Of a stretch of 64,000 bases of DNA, positions 43,362 to 52,382 are shown in pieces; within the stretch, counting starts at the first letter, position 1; each line of letters begins with the position of its first letter. Where the stretch lies: NCBI GenBank assembly GCA_947492995.1, contig CANLOU010000001.1, positions 62,001-126,000 on the forward strand, given 5' to 3'. Both the position numbers and the translations under genes were made by a program. A model generated the notes under the pieces. The model did no database searches. It saw only the letters and a program-made list of their open reading frames with translations, and was not told the DNA's origin. The stretch is from an uncultured Litoreibacter sp. Its GTDB lineage: Bacteria > Pseudomonadota > Alphaproteobacteria > Rhodobacterales > Rhodobacteraceae.

Positions 43362-45617
43362 TTGGCCGAAAGATCAGAGAGCGAAAGCCGTAAGCTGTTG
43401 GGCCGCCTGCGCGAAACGCTGGCAGAGGACAGCGCGGGGCAGGAACGGCTGGACCGGATCACGCATCTGATTGCGGATTCGATGGGGACGGACGTGTGCT
43501 CGATCTATCTGTTCCGCGACGCCGACACGCTGGAGCTGTGCGCCACCGAAGGTCTGAACCAGGAATCCGTACACCAAACGCGGATGCGCATCGGCGAAGG
43601 TCTGGTGGGCCGTGTCGCACGCACCAAACGCGCGGTGAACACGCCTGATGCCCCATCGGCCAAGGGCTTCCGCTTCATGCCGGAAACCGGGGAAGAAATA
43701 TTCAGCTCCTTCCTTGGGGTGCCAGTACAGCGGCTGGGCGAAAGTCTGGGCGTGCTGGTCGTGCAGTCCAAAGACGCCCGCAGCTATTCGGAGGACGAAG
43801 TCTACGCGCTTGAAGTCGTGGCGATGGTCTTGGCCGAAATGACGGAGCTTGGCGCGTTCGTGGGCGAAGGCGAAGGCGGGATACAGGCGCGGCACATCCA
43901 GCAGGCCCTGTTCCGCGGCTCGACCGGGCAAGAGGGCGCTGCCACGGGCCGTGTCTATCTGCATGAGCCACGTGTGGTGGTGACCAACCCGATTTCCGAG
44001 GACCCGCATGAAGAACTGCGCCGCCTTCAGGAAGCCATGGATTCGCTGCGCTCCTCCGTAGATGAAATGCTGGGCGCGATGGGGCGCGGGGCGGACAAAG
44101 AGCAGGTGAAAGTCCTAGAGGCCTACCGCATGTTTGCCAACTCGCGCAGCTGGGTGCGGCGGATGGAGGAGGACATCTCCCTCGGCCTGTCGGCAGAGGC
44201 GGCGGTGGAGAAAGAACAATCCGCCACCCGCGCCCGCATGGAACGCGTGCCAGACGCCTACCTGCGCGAGCGGCTGCATGACCTTGACGACCTGTCGAAC
44301 CGGCTATTGCGCCTGCTGACGGGCCAAGGCTCGGACACCGGCGCGGAAATGCCGGACGATCCGATCCTGATTGCCCGCAATATCGGCCCCGGAGAACTGC
44401 TGGATTACGGCAAGAAGCTGCGCGGCATCGTGTTGGAAGAAGGCTCGGTCGGCTCCCACGCGGCCATCGTGGCCCGCGCCTGGGCGATCCCGCTGGTCAT
44501 CAACGCCAAACGCATCCTGACGGAGGCGCTGAACGGCGACCCTATTTTGGTGGATGGCGACCAAGGCATCGTACACCTGCGCCCCGAGGAAAACGTTGCC
44601 GCCGCGTTCCGCGACAAGATGGCGATGCAGACCAAGGCGCAGGAACGCTACACCTCGATCCGCGAAAAACCGGCGCTGTCGCTGTGCGGTCACGAGGTGT
44701 CTTTGCACATGAATGCGGGGCTGATGGCGGATCTCCCCTCGCTGGAAAGTTCGGGGGCGGAAGGTGTCGGCCTGTTCCGCACGGAATTGCAGTTCCTGAC
44801 CCGCGCCAGCGTGCCGAAACGATCTGAATTGGCGGCGATCTACGGCTCGGTCATGGACGCAGCCAAGGGCAAGCCCGTGGTGTTTCGCACGCTCGACATC
44901 GGGTCGGACAAGGTGCTGCCCTACATGAAACCGCAGGACGAGCCGAACCCCGCCATGGGGTGGCGCGCGATCCGCGTGGGCCTCGACAAACCCGGCGTGA
45001 TGCGAATGCAATTGCAGGCGCTGATCCGGGCGGCCAATGGCCGGCCATTGAAGATCATGTTCCCCTTCATCGCGCAATTCGACGAATACCGCGCGGCGCA
45101 TGAACAACTGATGAAAGAGCTGGAGCGGGAGGAAAAGTTGGGACATGTGCTGCCATCCGACGTAAAAGTCGGCGCGATGCTGGAGACCCCGTCGCTGGGC
45201 TTTGCCCCGCGTCAGTTCTTTGAGATGGCCGATTTCATCTCCATCGGGGGCAACGACCTGAAGCAGTTCTTCTTTGCCGCCGACCGTGAAAACGAGCGCG
45301 TGCGCAAGCGCTACGACACGCTGAATGTCAGCTTCCTAACCTTCCTGGAGCAGATCGTGAACCGCTGCCGCGAGACGGGCACGCCGCTCAGTTTCTGCGG
45401 CGAAGATGCGGGGCGCCCGATCGAAGCCTTGTGCTTTGCAGCCATGGGGATGGACACGCTGTCGATGCGGCCAGCGTCTATTGGGCCGGTCAAAAGCCTT
45501 ATCCGGCGGTCAAACATTGACGAGCTGCGCGGCGTGATTGACGTCGCCCGCGAAAGCGGTGCGCAATCAGTGCGTCCGGCTGTGATGGAATGGCTGATGG
45601 ACAGCCAGCAGGCCTAA
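43362..45617 (+). CDS. ptsP: Nitrogen PTS enzyme I (PtsP) with GAF domain
   Basis: This 751-residue phosphoenolpyruvate-protein phosphotransferase starts the PTS-Ntr phosphorelay. An N-terminal GAF domain (about 20-165, THLIADSMGTDVCSIYLF) is followed by the enzyme I domains. The active-site His366 is in GSVGSHAAIVARAW, and the PEP site includes GVGLFRTELQFL, RTLDIGSDKVLPYM and SFCGEDAGRP. The start is TTG at 43362 after a strong GAGGGGGG site. It overlaps the convergent EcsC gene by 4 bp. It is probably a nitrogen/carbon regulatory input. Confidence 0.96.
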   Translation: MAERSESESRKLLGRLRETLAEDSAGQERLDRITHLIADSMGTDVCSIYLFRDADTLELCATEGLNQESVHQTRMRIGEGLVGRVARTKRAVNTPDAPSAKGFRFMPETGEEIFSSFLGVPVQRLGESLGVLVVQSKDARSYSEDEVYALEVVAMVLAEMTELGAFVGEGEGGIQARHIQQALFRGSTGQEGAATGRVYLHEPRVVVTNPISEDPHEELRRLQEAMDSLRSSVDEMLGAMGRGADKEQVKVLEAYRMFANSRSWVRRMEEDISLGLSAEAAVEKEQSATRARMERVPDAYLRERLHDLDDLSNRLLRLLTGQGSDTGAEMPDDPILIARNIGPGELLDYGKKLRGIVLEEGSVGSHAAIVARAWAIPLVINAKRILTEALNGDPILVDGDQGIVHLRPEENVAAAFRDKMAMQTKAQERYTSIREKPALSLCGHEVSLHMNAGLMADLPSLESSGAEGVGLFRTELQFLTRASVPKRSELAAIYGSVMDAAKGKPVVFRTLDIGSDKVLPYMKPQDEPNPAMGWRAIRVGLDKPGVMRMQLQALIRAANGRPLKIMFPFIAQFDEYRAAHEQLMKELEREEKLGHVLPSDVKVGAMLETPSLGFAPRQFFEMADFISIGGNDLKQFFFAADRENERVRKRYDTLNVSFLTFLEQIVNRCRETGTPLSFCGEDAGRPIEALCFAAMGMDTLSMRPASIGPVKSLIRRSNIDELRGVIDVARESGAQSVRPAVMEWLMDSQQA

Positions 45618-46387
45618 AGAATTTTCTTGTTGCTGACCCGCTCTTCGAACGCGGCGATCAGGACGGCCCGGTCCTCGCCACTTTCCTCGGCCAGCTTGCG
45701 TAGCCCGAATTGCACATGCGCAATGTCCTGATAGTAGCTGGTGAAGGCATAATTGATTGCCGCCCCCGTCACCGCGCCCAGCACTGGCACGGTCTGCAAG
45801 GCCAGTTTCCGGCCCAAGGTAACGGCCAGTTTTGGCGCGATAGTGGTCAGCAGTGCTTGCATCGTCGCACCCGTCACTGTCGCGCGCAGCGTCAGAAAGC
45901 TCAGATCTACCCCGTCATCGGCGGCAATTGGCCCTGCGGCGGCGAAGACGCGCAAGCAATCTGCCCGTGTGTCATCGTCATTTGGGTCGAAACCATGCTC
46001 CGCCGCGATGCCCTGCACGGCGCGCAGGATCACGGTCGTCGTCACCGGCAACTCGGCCAGCGCCGTTGAAATGCCGCCAAACCCGCCAGCGGCACCCGTC
46101 GTGACGGTGACCGCACGGGTCAGCCAGCTGCCCGTGTCCGGGAACGTGCCGCGAGACACATTGGCGATTGAAAAGCTCAGCTCAAGCGCTTTGAGGGTCG
46201 CGGCATCAAGGCCCGATTTCGCGCCTTCTGGCAACTTGTCGAGCAGCCCTTCGGCCTGCGCCCCGAGAAGACCCACAACCTGCATCCCGATCCCTTGCGC
46301 ATCGCGGTAGCGGGCGGCCAAAGCATCAAGCTGCTCGTCCCGCGAGGGGCTGGGCACAATGACAGGTGGCAGGATTGTTTCGGTCAT
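45614..46387 (-). CDS. EcsC family protein
   Basis: This 257-residue protein has a central hydrophobic stretch (TTGAAGGFGGISTALAELPVTTTVILRAVQGIA) and FDPNDDDTRADCLRVFAAAG, typical of EcsC-family proteins. The role is unknown; the name comes from a Bacillus ABC-transporter operon gene. Its 3' end overlaps ptsP by 4 bp on the opposite strand. Confidence 0.87.
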   Translation of the reverse strand: MTETILPPVIVPSPSRDEQLDALAARYRDAQGIGMQVVGLLGAQAEGLLDKLPEGAKSGLDAATLKALELSFSIANVSRGTFPDTGSWLTRAVTVTTGAAGGFGGISTALAELPVTTTVILRAVQGIAAEHGFDPNDDDTRADCLRVFAAAGPIAADDGVDLSFLTLRATVTGATMQALLTTIAPKLAVTLGRKLALQTVPVLGAVTGAAINYAFTSYYQDIAHVQFGLRKLAEESGEDRAVLIAAFEERVSNKKIL

Positions 46388-46434
46388 TACGGGTGTCTCC
46401 TTCCCTATTCAGGTGGGGAGGCGGCTTTGGTTTA

Positions 46435-46920
46435 TCAAGTTTTGGCCTTTTCGACCTGCCCCGACACGCCGTCCCATGCGCCGGTTTTCAAGGCCACGCC
46501 AAGGACCCGTTCGGGATTGGTGGGCGGCGGCATCACCACATCATCGAGCTTTTCAAACCCGAATTTGCCATAATAGGGCGCGTCGCCAACCAACAGCACG
46601 CGGTCCCAGCCCGCTGTCCTTGCCCGGTACAAGCTGTCGCGGATCAGGGCCCCGCCCAGCCCTTCCCCCTGACGGGTGGGGTGGACGGCAATGGGTCCCA
46701 GCAACAGGGACTGCACTGTGCCGATTTGCACCGGCCAATACCGGATAACCCCGCCCAGAATGCCGTCTGCATCTCGGGCGACGAGGCTTAGCTCGGCCAC
46801 CGGTGCCACATCATCGCGCAAGCGGTAGGACGACAGCGCCTCGCGCCCCGGCGCGAAGCACAGGTCATAGAGGGCCTCTACCTCCCACCAGTCGTCGGAT
46901 GTTTCCTGCCTCAGCTCCAC
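46435..46920 (-). CDS. GNAT family N-acetyltransferase
   Basis: This 161-residue protein has an acetyl-CoA loop LGPIAVHPTRQGEGLGGALIRDSL and a C-terminal strand VLLVGDAPYYGKFGFEKLDD, close to YhbS-like acetyltransferases. It starts at GTG 46920. The acceptor substrate is unknown. It lies 47 bp upstream of the EcsC gene on the same strand. Confidence 0.88.
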   Translation of the reverse strand: MELRQETSDDWWEVEALYDLCFAPGREALSSYRLRDDVAPVAELSLVARDADGILGGVIRYWPVQIGTVQSLLLGPIAVHPTRQGEGLGGALIRDSLYRARTAGWDRVLLVGDAPYYGKFGFEKLDDVVMPPPTNPERVLGVALKTGAWDGVSGQVEKAKT

Positions 46921-46958
46921 CGGTTTGCGCGCGCCTCAGATTGCTTTGCGCTGGCGTA

Positions 46959-47101
46959 ACATGGCCTTAACGCTTGGGCAAACGCGACAGGGCAGCACCA
47001 AGTGGTGTTTCTTGTTTTGGGTTGGGCGTTTTGAGAGCACCCCAAAAATTGTCCTTTCCGCAGTCGGGACATGGCGTTACCTCTTGGTCAAACGCGACAG
47101 G
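46959..47101. repeat. Imperfect 33-bp direct repeat before the flavin reductase gene
   Basis: Copies at 46959-46991 and 47069-47101 match at 29 of 33 positions (ACATGGC-TTA...CTTGG-CAAACGCGACAGG), 110 bp apart start to start. The second copy ends just before the ribosome site of the flavin reductase gene. Between them lies the inverted repeat TTTTGGG (47015-47021) / CCCAAAA (47041-47047) and a small hairpin CACCA-AG-TGGTG. It looks like a duplicated leader or promoter segment. Confidence 0.75.
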
Positions 47102-47109
47102 AGAGTGTG

Positions 47110-47718
47110 ATGTTCTACCGCCCCGAAGACGGCCACGGCCTGCCCCACAACCCATTCAATGCGGTCGTGACGCCCCGCCCAATCGGGTGGATTTCCACCC
47201 GCAATTCGGATGGCACCGAAAACCTGGCTCCGTATTCCTTTTTCAACGCGGTCGCTTACGTTCCGCCGCAGGTGATGTTTGCCTCGACCTCGGGAAAACC
47301 TGACCGCGCGCGTGGGAAAGACAGCGTGGCCAACATTATCGACAGTGGCGTTTTTTGCGTGAATATCGTGGAATACGCGATGCGCGACGCGATGAACGCG
47401 ACGTCAGGGCCATACGACAAAGAAACCGACGAGTTCGAGCTGGCGGGCATCGAGCGGGTCGCCTGCGACACCATCGCGTGTTCGCGGGTGGCGGGCGCAC
47501 CGGCCAATTTGGAATGCAAGCTGACCCAGATCATCGACCTGCCGGGGGAGGCAAATATCGCCGTATTCGGCGAGGTCACCGGCATCCATTTGCGCGACGA
47601 TTGCCTGAAGGATGGCATTTTCGACGTCACCACTTTCGCGCCATTGGCACGGCTAGGGTACAAGGACTACACCCGCGTCGGAGACCTGTTCAGTCTGACG
47701 CGGCCCGGTGAGACGTAA
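47110..47718 (+). CDS. Flavin reductase family (FMN-binding split barrel) protein
   Basis: This 202-residue protein starts at the ATG at 47110 after AGGAGAG; an upstream extension is rejected. NAVVTPRPIGWISTRNSDGTENLAPYSFFNAV, written here as two parts (NAVVTPRPIGWIST and NLAPYSFFNAV), is the FMN-binding split-barrel signature. Such proteins reduce flavin with NAD(P)H for partner monooxygenases. No partner is adjacent, and the substrate is unknown. Confidence 0.9.
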   Translation: MFYRPEDGHGLPHNPFNAVVTPRPIGWISTRNSDGTENLAPYSFFNAVAYVPPQVMFASTSGKPDRARGKDSVANIIDSGVFCVNIVEYAMRDAMNATSGPYDKETDEFELAGIERVACDTIACSRVAGAPANLECKLTQIIDLPGEANIAVFGEVTGIHLRDDCLKDGIFDVTTFAPLARLGYKDYTRVGDLFSLTRPGET

Positions 47719-47844
47719 CCTGCTGATAAAAAGTGCTTTATTTAACCTGTAGCCAGCTTTTCGATGGCTGCCGGGAGGTATTGATTTACTGCACAGCGCG
47801 GGTGACAATGGTTAACGTTTTATACAGTAACAAGGTAACAAAAA

Positions 47845-48801
47845 ATGCCAATTCTCACATTTTCAAATGGCGCGCCAAGCGACACCGGCGACATTGTCGG
47901 ATTGATTGAAGCACTGGTTGACGAGTCTATTCTCACTTTCGAAAGCCCCACACGTGCGACCTTTACCGTCGGCACCACCACCTTTGTTCTTCGTGGCACC
48001 GATCTGACCTACGCCAGCGATGGCGGTGAGCGCATCTTGAGCGGCGGAACCATCGACTCGCTGCGCGTCAGCGAAGGCGGCACGTTGCTGACGACGCTGT
48101 CGCAACTGAACCTGGACATCAGCGATCTGGCCAACGCGGTTTTTGCCGAGGATTTCTTGGGGAATGTGTCTGCCATCGAAGACCTTATCCTTGGAATGGA
48201 CTGGGTCATTCGGGGCAACAGCAACGATGACATTCTGCTTGAAAGCGCACAATCTACGGACGGTGTGCCCATCAACCTGATTGGCGACGACGTGGTCCGT
48301 CTGGGCGCGGGCAATGACATCTTTTTCCTCGGTGACGGCGATGACCGTGGCTTTGGACAGGGCGGCGTTGACTTCATCGACGGCGGCGATGGCCGCGACA
48401 TCATCAACGGCGGTGCCGGGAATGATGTGGTCGAAGGTGGCGAAGGCAACGATCGGTTGTTTGGCGCCAATGATGACGATGTGCTGCGTGGCGAAGCGGG
48501 AGCGGACTTGCTGTCTGGCGGATCGGGCGATGATGACCTGACCGGCGGCACCGGAAATGACCGCTTGCGTGGCGGGTCAGGCGAAGACGACTTCTTCTTC
48601 ACCGAAGGTGACGGGGTGGACATCATTGTCGACTTCACTGCTGGCGAAGATCAGGTTCACCTGATTGGCACGGAGATCCTGGAAATCCGCGACGTTGATC
48701 GTGGCACATTGGTCTTCTACGAAGGCGGCCGCGTTTTGCTGGAAGATGTGGATGCATCGACCTTGGGGGAAGGCGATATTGTCTCCGAATTCCTGGGCTA
48801 A
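47845..48801 (+). CDS. RTX (hemolysin-type calcium-binding) repeat protein
   Basis: This 318-residue, very acidic protein has no Sec signal. The N-terminal half (about 1-140) has no recognised fold. Nonapeptide RTX repeats of the GGxGxDxUx type occupy about 145-250 (IDGGDGRDIINGGAGNDVV, LSGGSGDDDLTGGTGNDRL) and would bind calcium outside the cell. The C-terminal part (DFTAGEDQVHLIGTEIL) resembles the non-cleaved type I secretion signal region. Export by an HlyBD/TolC-like system is expected, but none is encoded here. Function is unknown, with extracellular matrix or S-layer-like roles possible. Confidence 0.88.
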   Translation: MPILTFSNGAPSDTGDIVGLIEALVDESILTFESPTRATFTVGTTTFVLRGTDLTYASDGGERILSGGTIDSLRVSEGGTLLTTLSQLNLDISDLANAVFAEDFLGNVSAIEDLILGMDWVIRGNSNDDILLESAQSTDGVPINLIGDDVVRLGAGNDIFFLGDGDDRGFGQGGVDFIDGGDGRDIINGGAGNDVVEGGEGNDRLFGANDDDVLRGEAGADLLSGGSGDDDLTGGTGNDRLRGGSGEDDFFFTEGDGVDIIVDFTAGEDQVHLIGTEILEIRDVDRGTLVFYEGGRVLLEDVDASTLGEGDIVSEFLG

Positions 48802-48810
48802 CTTATCTTA

Positions 48811-48838
48811 GGCTTGCCCGCCTCAGCGCGGGCGAGCC
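48811..48838 (+). terminator. Hairpin after the RTX gene
   Basis: GGCTTGCCCGC / GCGGGCGAGCC (one G-T pair, loop of 6) lies 10 bp beyond the RTX stop. No clear T-run follows, so it may be a weak terminator or an mRNA-stabilising end. Confidence 0.55.
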
Positions 48839-48842
48839 GACC

Positions 48843-49008
48843 CGTCTTTCGCGACATGTCCGCGCCAAGCAAGGAGCTTCAAAGGTTCTGATTGGGGTCA
48901 ATGCCGAACTCGTTAAGACTGATAAACATGCCCGTGAGTGGCAACCAAATACACCGCAATGGGACATTGACCTTGCACGCTTTGTAGCAGGCGAAGGCCC
49001 AGAGGTTT
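48843..49008 (+). pseudogene. Possible orphan C-terminal coding fragment
   Basis: An open frame without a start codon ends at a TAG at 49006-49008 and reads as protein-like sequence: VLIGVNAELVKTDKHAREW followed by QPNTPQWDIDLARFVAGEGPEV. It extends back without a stop into the RTX 3' hairpin, and no ATG, GTG or TTG start is seen. A good terminator follows at 49036. It may be the remnant of a deleted gene. No family is recognised. Confidence 0.3.
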
Positions 49009-49035
49009 AGGGGAATTTGGGAAACAAAACGTCAA

Positions 49036-49070
49036 CGGGAACACCCCAATCGGCTGTTCCCGCTTTTTAT
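49036..49070 (+). terminator. Intrinsic terminator upstream of the SulP gene end
   Basis: Stem CGGGAACA (49036-49043) / TGTTCCCG (49055-49062) with an 11-base loop is followed by CTTTTTATT. It acts on the plus strand and closes whatever reads through from the RTX gene or the remnant after it. Confidence 0.85.
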
Positions 49071-49085
49071 TGCCGATCCAAAGCG

Positions 49086-50774
49086 TCAGTGGCCGCCGGC
49101 CAACTGCCCCGTTTTGACCGAATAATCCACCGCAATCGCGTAGTCAGGGTCATCGTCACTGTCGACCATCAGCTGGCCCGCATTGGTTAGCAGCTCGTGG
49201 CAGTCATGGCTGAGATGGCGCAGTTGCACTTTCTTGCCCTCGGCCTCGTAGCGCGCGGCCACCGCCTCGATGGCTTGCAACGCGGATTGGTCAGCGACGC
49301 GGCTATCTGCGAAATCAATCACCACGAGGGACGGGTCGTCGGCGGGGCTGAACAATTCATCAAACCCGCTAGTGGACCCAAAGAACAGCGGCCCATCAAT
49401 TGCGTAGACCTTTGCGCCCTCGGGTGTTGTGTGGGTCTTGGCATGGATGCGGGTGGCGTTCTGCCAAGCGTAGGCCAACGCCGAGACGATCACGCCCACA
49501 ACCACCGCCGTAGCGAGGTCATACATCACCGTGGTGATGGTCACCAACACGATGACAAACGCGTCCGTGCGCGGCGCCTTGCGCATAATGTTGAAGCTGT
49601 TCCATGCGAAGGTGCCGATCACCACCATGAACATGACCCCGACGAGCGCCGCCAGCGGGATCTGCTCGATGATGGGTGCGCCGACCAGAATGAACGCAAG
49701 CAGGAACAACGCCGCCGCGATACCGGCAATGCGGGTGCGCCCGCCGGAATTCACGTTAATCATGGATTGCCCGATCATCGCGCAGCCCCCCATGCCACCG
49801 AAAAAGCCGGTGACCGTGTTGGCCACGCCCTGGGCCACACATTCCTGCGACGCCCCACCCCGTTTGCCGGTGATCGCGCCAACAAGGTTCAGCGTGAGCA
49901 GGCTTTCGATAAGGCCAATGGCGGCCAAGATCAGCGCGTAGGGCAGAATGATCCAGAACGTCTCCAAGGTGAAGGGGGCCAACAAGGTGCCGTAGAGGCC
50001 CTGCGCCACTGACGCGTTGCCGGCGAAGGAGAACGGGTTGTGGAACATCGGGAACCCGCCTGCGATTTCCGCCAGATCGCCGACGCGTGGCACCGGGATG
50101 TTGAACCCAATGACCAGCAGCGCCACGATACCAATGCCCGCAAGCGGTGCGGGGATGATCTTGGTCACTTTGGGCGTCACCCAGATGATTGCCATGGTCA
50201 GCACCGTCAGGACCAACATCAACGACAGCTCAGTGCCCGCCAGCCATTCCCCAGCCGCCATACCATGCCCGCCTGAGCCTTGCTCCGCCGTGCCCGGCTT
50301 CTGGAACTGGCTTAACTGCGCTAGGAAAATAACGATGGCCAGCCCGTTGACGAAGCCCAGCATCACCGGATGCGGCACCAGCCGGATAAATTTGCCCCAT
50401 TTCAACAAGCCCACCGCGATTTGTATGAGCCCCATCAAGATCACCGTGGCGAACAGGTATTCAACGCCGTGCTGCGCGACCAAGGCCACCATCACAACCG
50501 CCAGCGCGCCTGTTGCGCCCGAAATCATACCCGGACGGCCGCCAATAAGCGCCGTGATTAGCCCAACGATGAAGGCCGCATAGAGCCCCACCAAGGGGTG
50601 AACGCCAGCCACAAAGGCAAAAGCCACGGCCTCAGGCACCAAGGCCAACGCCACGGTCAGGCCAGACAGGATCTCGATCCGCCACCGCGTGGCAGTGTAG
50701 GCCTCGTCCGGCACCAGTTGCAGGTTTGTCAGGACAGGGTTTTTGGCAAGGGCGGCAAGAAAGCTGCGGGTCAC
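49086..50774 (-). CDS. SulP family anion transporter with STAS domain
   Basis: This 562-residue protein (GTG start at 50774, with GAGG before it) has about 10-12 membrane helices and the SulP N-terminal pattern LSGLTVALALVPEAVAFAFVAGVHPLVGLYAAF. GGCAMIGQSMINVNSGGRTR is a conserved core loop, and a cytosolic STAS domain covers about 430-550 (VYAIDGPLFFGST, VVIDFADSRVADQSALQAIE). The family moves sulfate, bicarbonate or dicarboxylates by Na+ or H+ coupling; the substrate cannot be read from sequence alone. It is divergent from mtnP. Confidence 0.92.
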   Translation of the reverse strand: MTRSFLAALAKNPVLTNLQLVPDEAYTATRWRIEILSGLTVALALVPEAVAFAFVAGVHPLVGLYAAFIVGLITALIGGRPGMISGATGALAVVMVALVAQHGVEYLFATVILMGLIQIAVGLLKWGKFIRLVPHPVMLGFVNGLAIVIFLAQLSQFQKPGTAEQGSGGHGMAAGEWLAGTELSLMLVLTVLTMAIIWVTPKVTKIIPAPLAGIGIVALLVIGFNIPVPRVGDLAEIAGGFPMFHNPFSFAGNASVAQGLYGTLLAPFTLETFWIILPYALILAAIGLIESLLTLNLVGAITGKRGGASQECVAQGVANTVTGFFGGMGGCAMIGQSMINVNSGGRTRIAGIAAALFLLAFILVGAPIIEQIPLAALVGVMFMVVIGTFAWNSFNIMRKAPRTDAFVIVLVTITTVMYDLATAVVVGVIVSALAYAWQNATRIHAKTHTTPEGAKVYAIDGPLFFGSTSGFDELFSPADDPSLVVIDFADSRVADQSALQAIEAVAARYEAEGKKVQLRHLSHDCHELLTNAGQLMVDSDDDPDYAIAVDYSVKTGQLAGGH

Positions 50775-50937
50775 GCGGGCCTCATTTCGTTTGGGTCTGT
50801 CGATTTCCTTCGCCCTTAAAGCGGACCGCGCCAAGATGCACGTGCGAAATGACCAAACATGCGAACTCGCCGTTTCAATTCTATTAACCATGCGGCAGTA
50901 TTGCCGCTCCGACACGGGACAAATTTCAGAGGCAGAC

Positions 50938-51825
50938 ATGGCAGATTCTGGGGCAGACACACTGATCGCGGTGATCGGCGGATCAGGCATTTACGACATC
51001 GACGGGCTGGAAGGAGCAAGCTGGCAAAAGGTGGACACGCCTTGGGGAACGCCGTCAGACGAGATCCTGACCGGCACTTTGGACGGCGTCAAAATGGCCT
51101 TCCTGCCGCGACACGGGCGTGGCCACGTGCATTCCCCTTCCACGGTTCCCTACCGCGCCAATATCGACGCGCTCAAGCGCATCGGGGCCACGGATGTGAT
51201 CTCTGTCTCCGCCTGTGGGTCGTTCCGCGAAGACATGGCGCCGGGCGATTTCGTCATCGTGGACCAGTTCATCGACCGCACTTTCGCGCGCGAAAAATCT
51301 TTCTTCGGCGCGGGCTGCGTGGCGCATGTGTCGGTCGCGCATCCCACCTGCCCCCGCTTGGGGGCGGCCTGTCTGGCGGCGGCACAGGCGCAAGGCATCA
51401 CCGTCCACAACGGCGGCACCTATCTGGCGATGGAAGGCCCGCAATTTTCCACGCTGGCAGAAAGCAAAATGTACCGCGAAAGTTGGGGTGCCGACGTCAT
51501 CGGCATGACCAACATGCCGGAGGCCAAGCTCGCCCGCGAGGCAGAACTTTGCTACGCCTCGGTTGCCATGATTACCGACTATGACAGCTGGCACCCCGAT
51601 CACGGCGAGGTCGACGTCACCCAGATTATCGCTACGCTGATGGGCAATTCCGACAAGGCCAAAGGCATGGTGGCGCGGCTGCCCGCGCTTTTGGGGGGCA
51701 CACGCGAGGACTGCCCACATGGCTGCGACAAGGCGCTGGAATTTGCCATCATCACCCAGCCCCCCGCGCGTGACCCGGCGGTTGTCGCCAAACTTGATGC
51801 CGTTGCGGGGAGGGTCCTGTCATGA
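50938..51825 (+). CDS. mtnP: S-methyl-5'-thioadenosine phosphorylase
   Basis: This 295-residue enzyme splits methylthioadenosine with phosphate into adenine and methylthioribose-1-phosphate. The start ATG at 50938 is preceded by AGAGG; a longer upstream frame is rejected. [26 protein letters not shown], the phosphate region [18 protein letters not shown] and [15 protein letters not shown] are the MTAP signature. The stop overlaps the apt start (ATGA), coupling the enzyme that makes adenine to the one that salvages it. Confidence 0.96.
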   Translation: MADSGADTLIAVIGGSGIYDIDGLEGASWQKVDTPWGTPSDEILTGTLDGVKMAFLPRHGRGHVHSPSTVPYRANIDALKRIGATDVISVSACGSFREDMAPGDFVIVDQFIDRTFAREKSFFGAGCVAHVSVAHPTCPRLGAACLAAAQAQGITVHNGGTYLAMEGPQFSTLAESKMYRESWGADVIGMTNMPEAKLAREAELCYASVAMITDYDSWHPDHGEVDVTQIIATLMGNSDKAKGMVARLPALLGGTREDCPHGCDKALEFAIITQPPARDPAVVAKLDAVAGRVLS

Positions 51826-52352
51826 ACGAGGTCAAAGACTACATCCGTACAATCCCCGACTTCCCCCACGAAGGCATCATGTTCCGCGACGTGACAACGC
51901 TGTTTTTGGACCCGCGCGGGTTCCGCATGGCCATTGACCAGATGCTGGCCCCCTACCCCGGCACTGACATTGACAAGGTCGCGGGGTTGGAAGCGCGCGG
52001 CTTTATCCTTGGTGGCGCGGTCGCCCACCAGCTGGCCAAGGGCTTCTTGCCGATCCGCAAAAAGGGCAAGCTGCCCGGCAAAACGATTGAGCAAAGCTAC
52101 ACGCTGGAATACGGCGAAGCGACGATGGAAATCCACGACGACAGCGTTGAACCCGGCGACAAGGTTCTGCTGGTTGACGATCTGCTGGCCACAGGGGGCA
52201 CGGCGGAGGCTGGCATCAGGCTGATCGAACAGCTTGGCGGCGAGGTCATCGGCTGCGCCTTCATCATCGACTTGCCAGAGCTTGGTGGCCGGAAGAAGCT
52301 TGAAAAGCTGGGCATGGATGTGCGCGTGCTGTGTGAGTTTGAAGGAAGTTGA
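51822..52352 (+). CDS. apt: Adenine phosphoribosyltransferase
   Basis: This 176-residue cytosolic salvage enzyme converts adenine and PRPP to AMP. The N-terminus [20 protein letters not shown] and the PRPP-binding motif [20 protein letters not shown] (about 122-141) are diagnostic. It overlaps mtnP by 4 bp, so both are translated together. A minus-strand oxidase gene converges 31 bp downstream. Confidence 0.97.
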   Translation: MNEVKDYIRTIPDFPHEGIMFRDVTTLFLDPRGFRMAIDQMLAPYPGTDIDKVAGLEARGFILGGAVAHQLAKGFLPIRKKGKLPGKTIEQSYTLEYGEATMEIHDDSVEPGDKVLLVDDLLATGGTAEAGIRLIEQLGGEVIGCAFIIDLPELGGRKKLEKLGMDVRVLCEFEGS

Positions 52353-52382
52353 CCGGAAAACGGGCAAGGCCCGCTCTGTACC

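Noticed and set aside
49086-50990. Longer 634-residue start for the SulP transporter
   Set aside because: The extra N-terminus overlaps the mtnP promoter and is not SulP-like; the GTG at 50774 has a ribosome site and gives the usual length.
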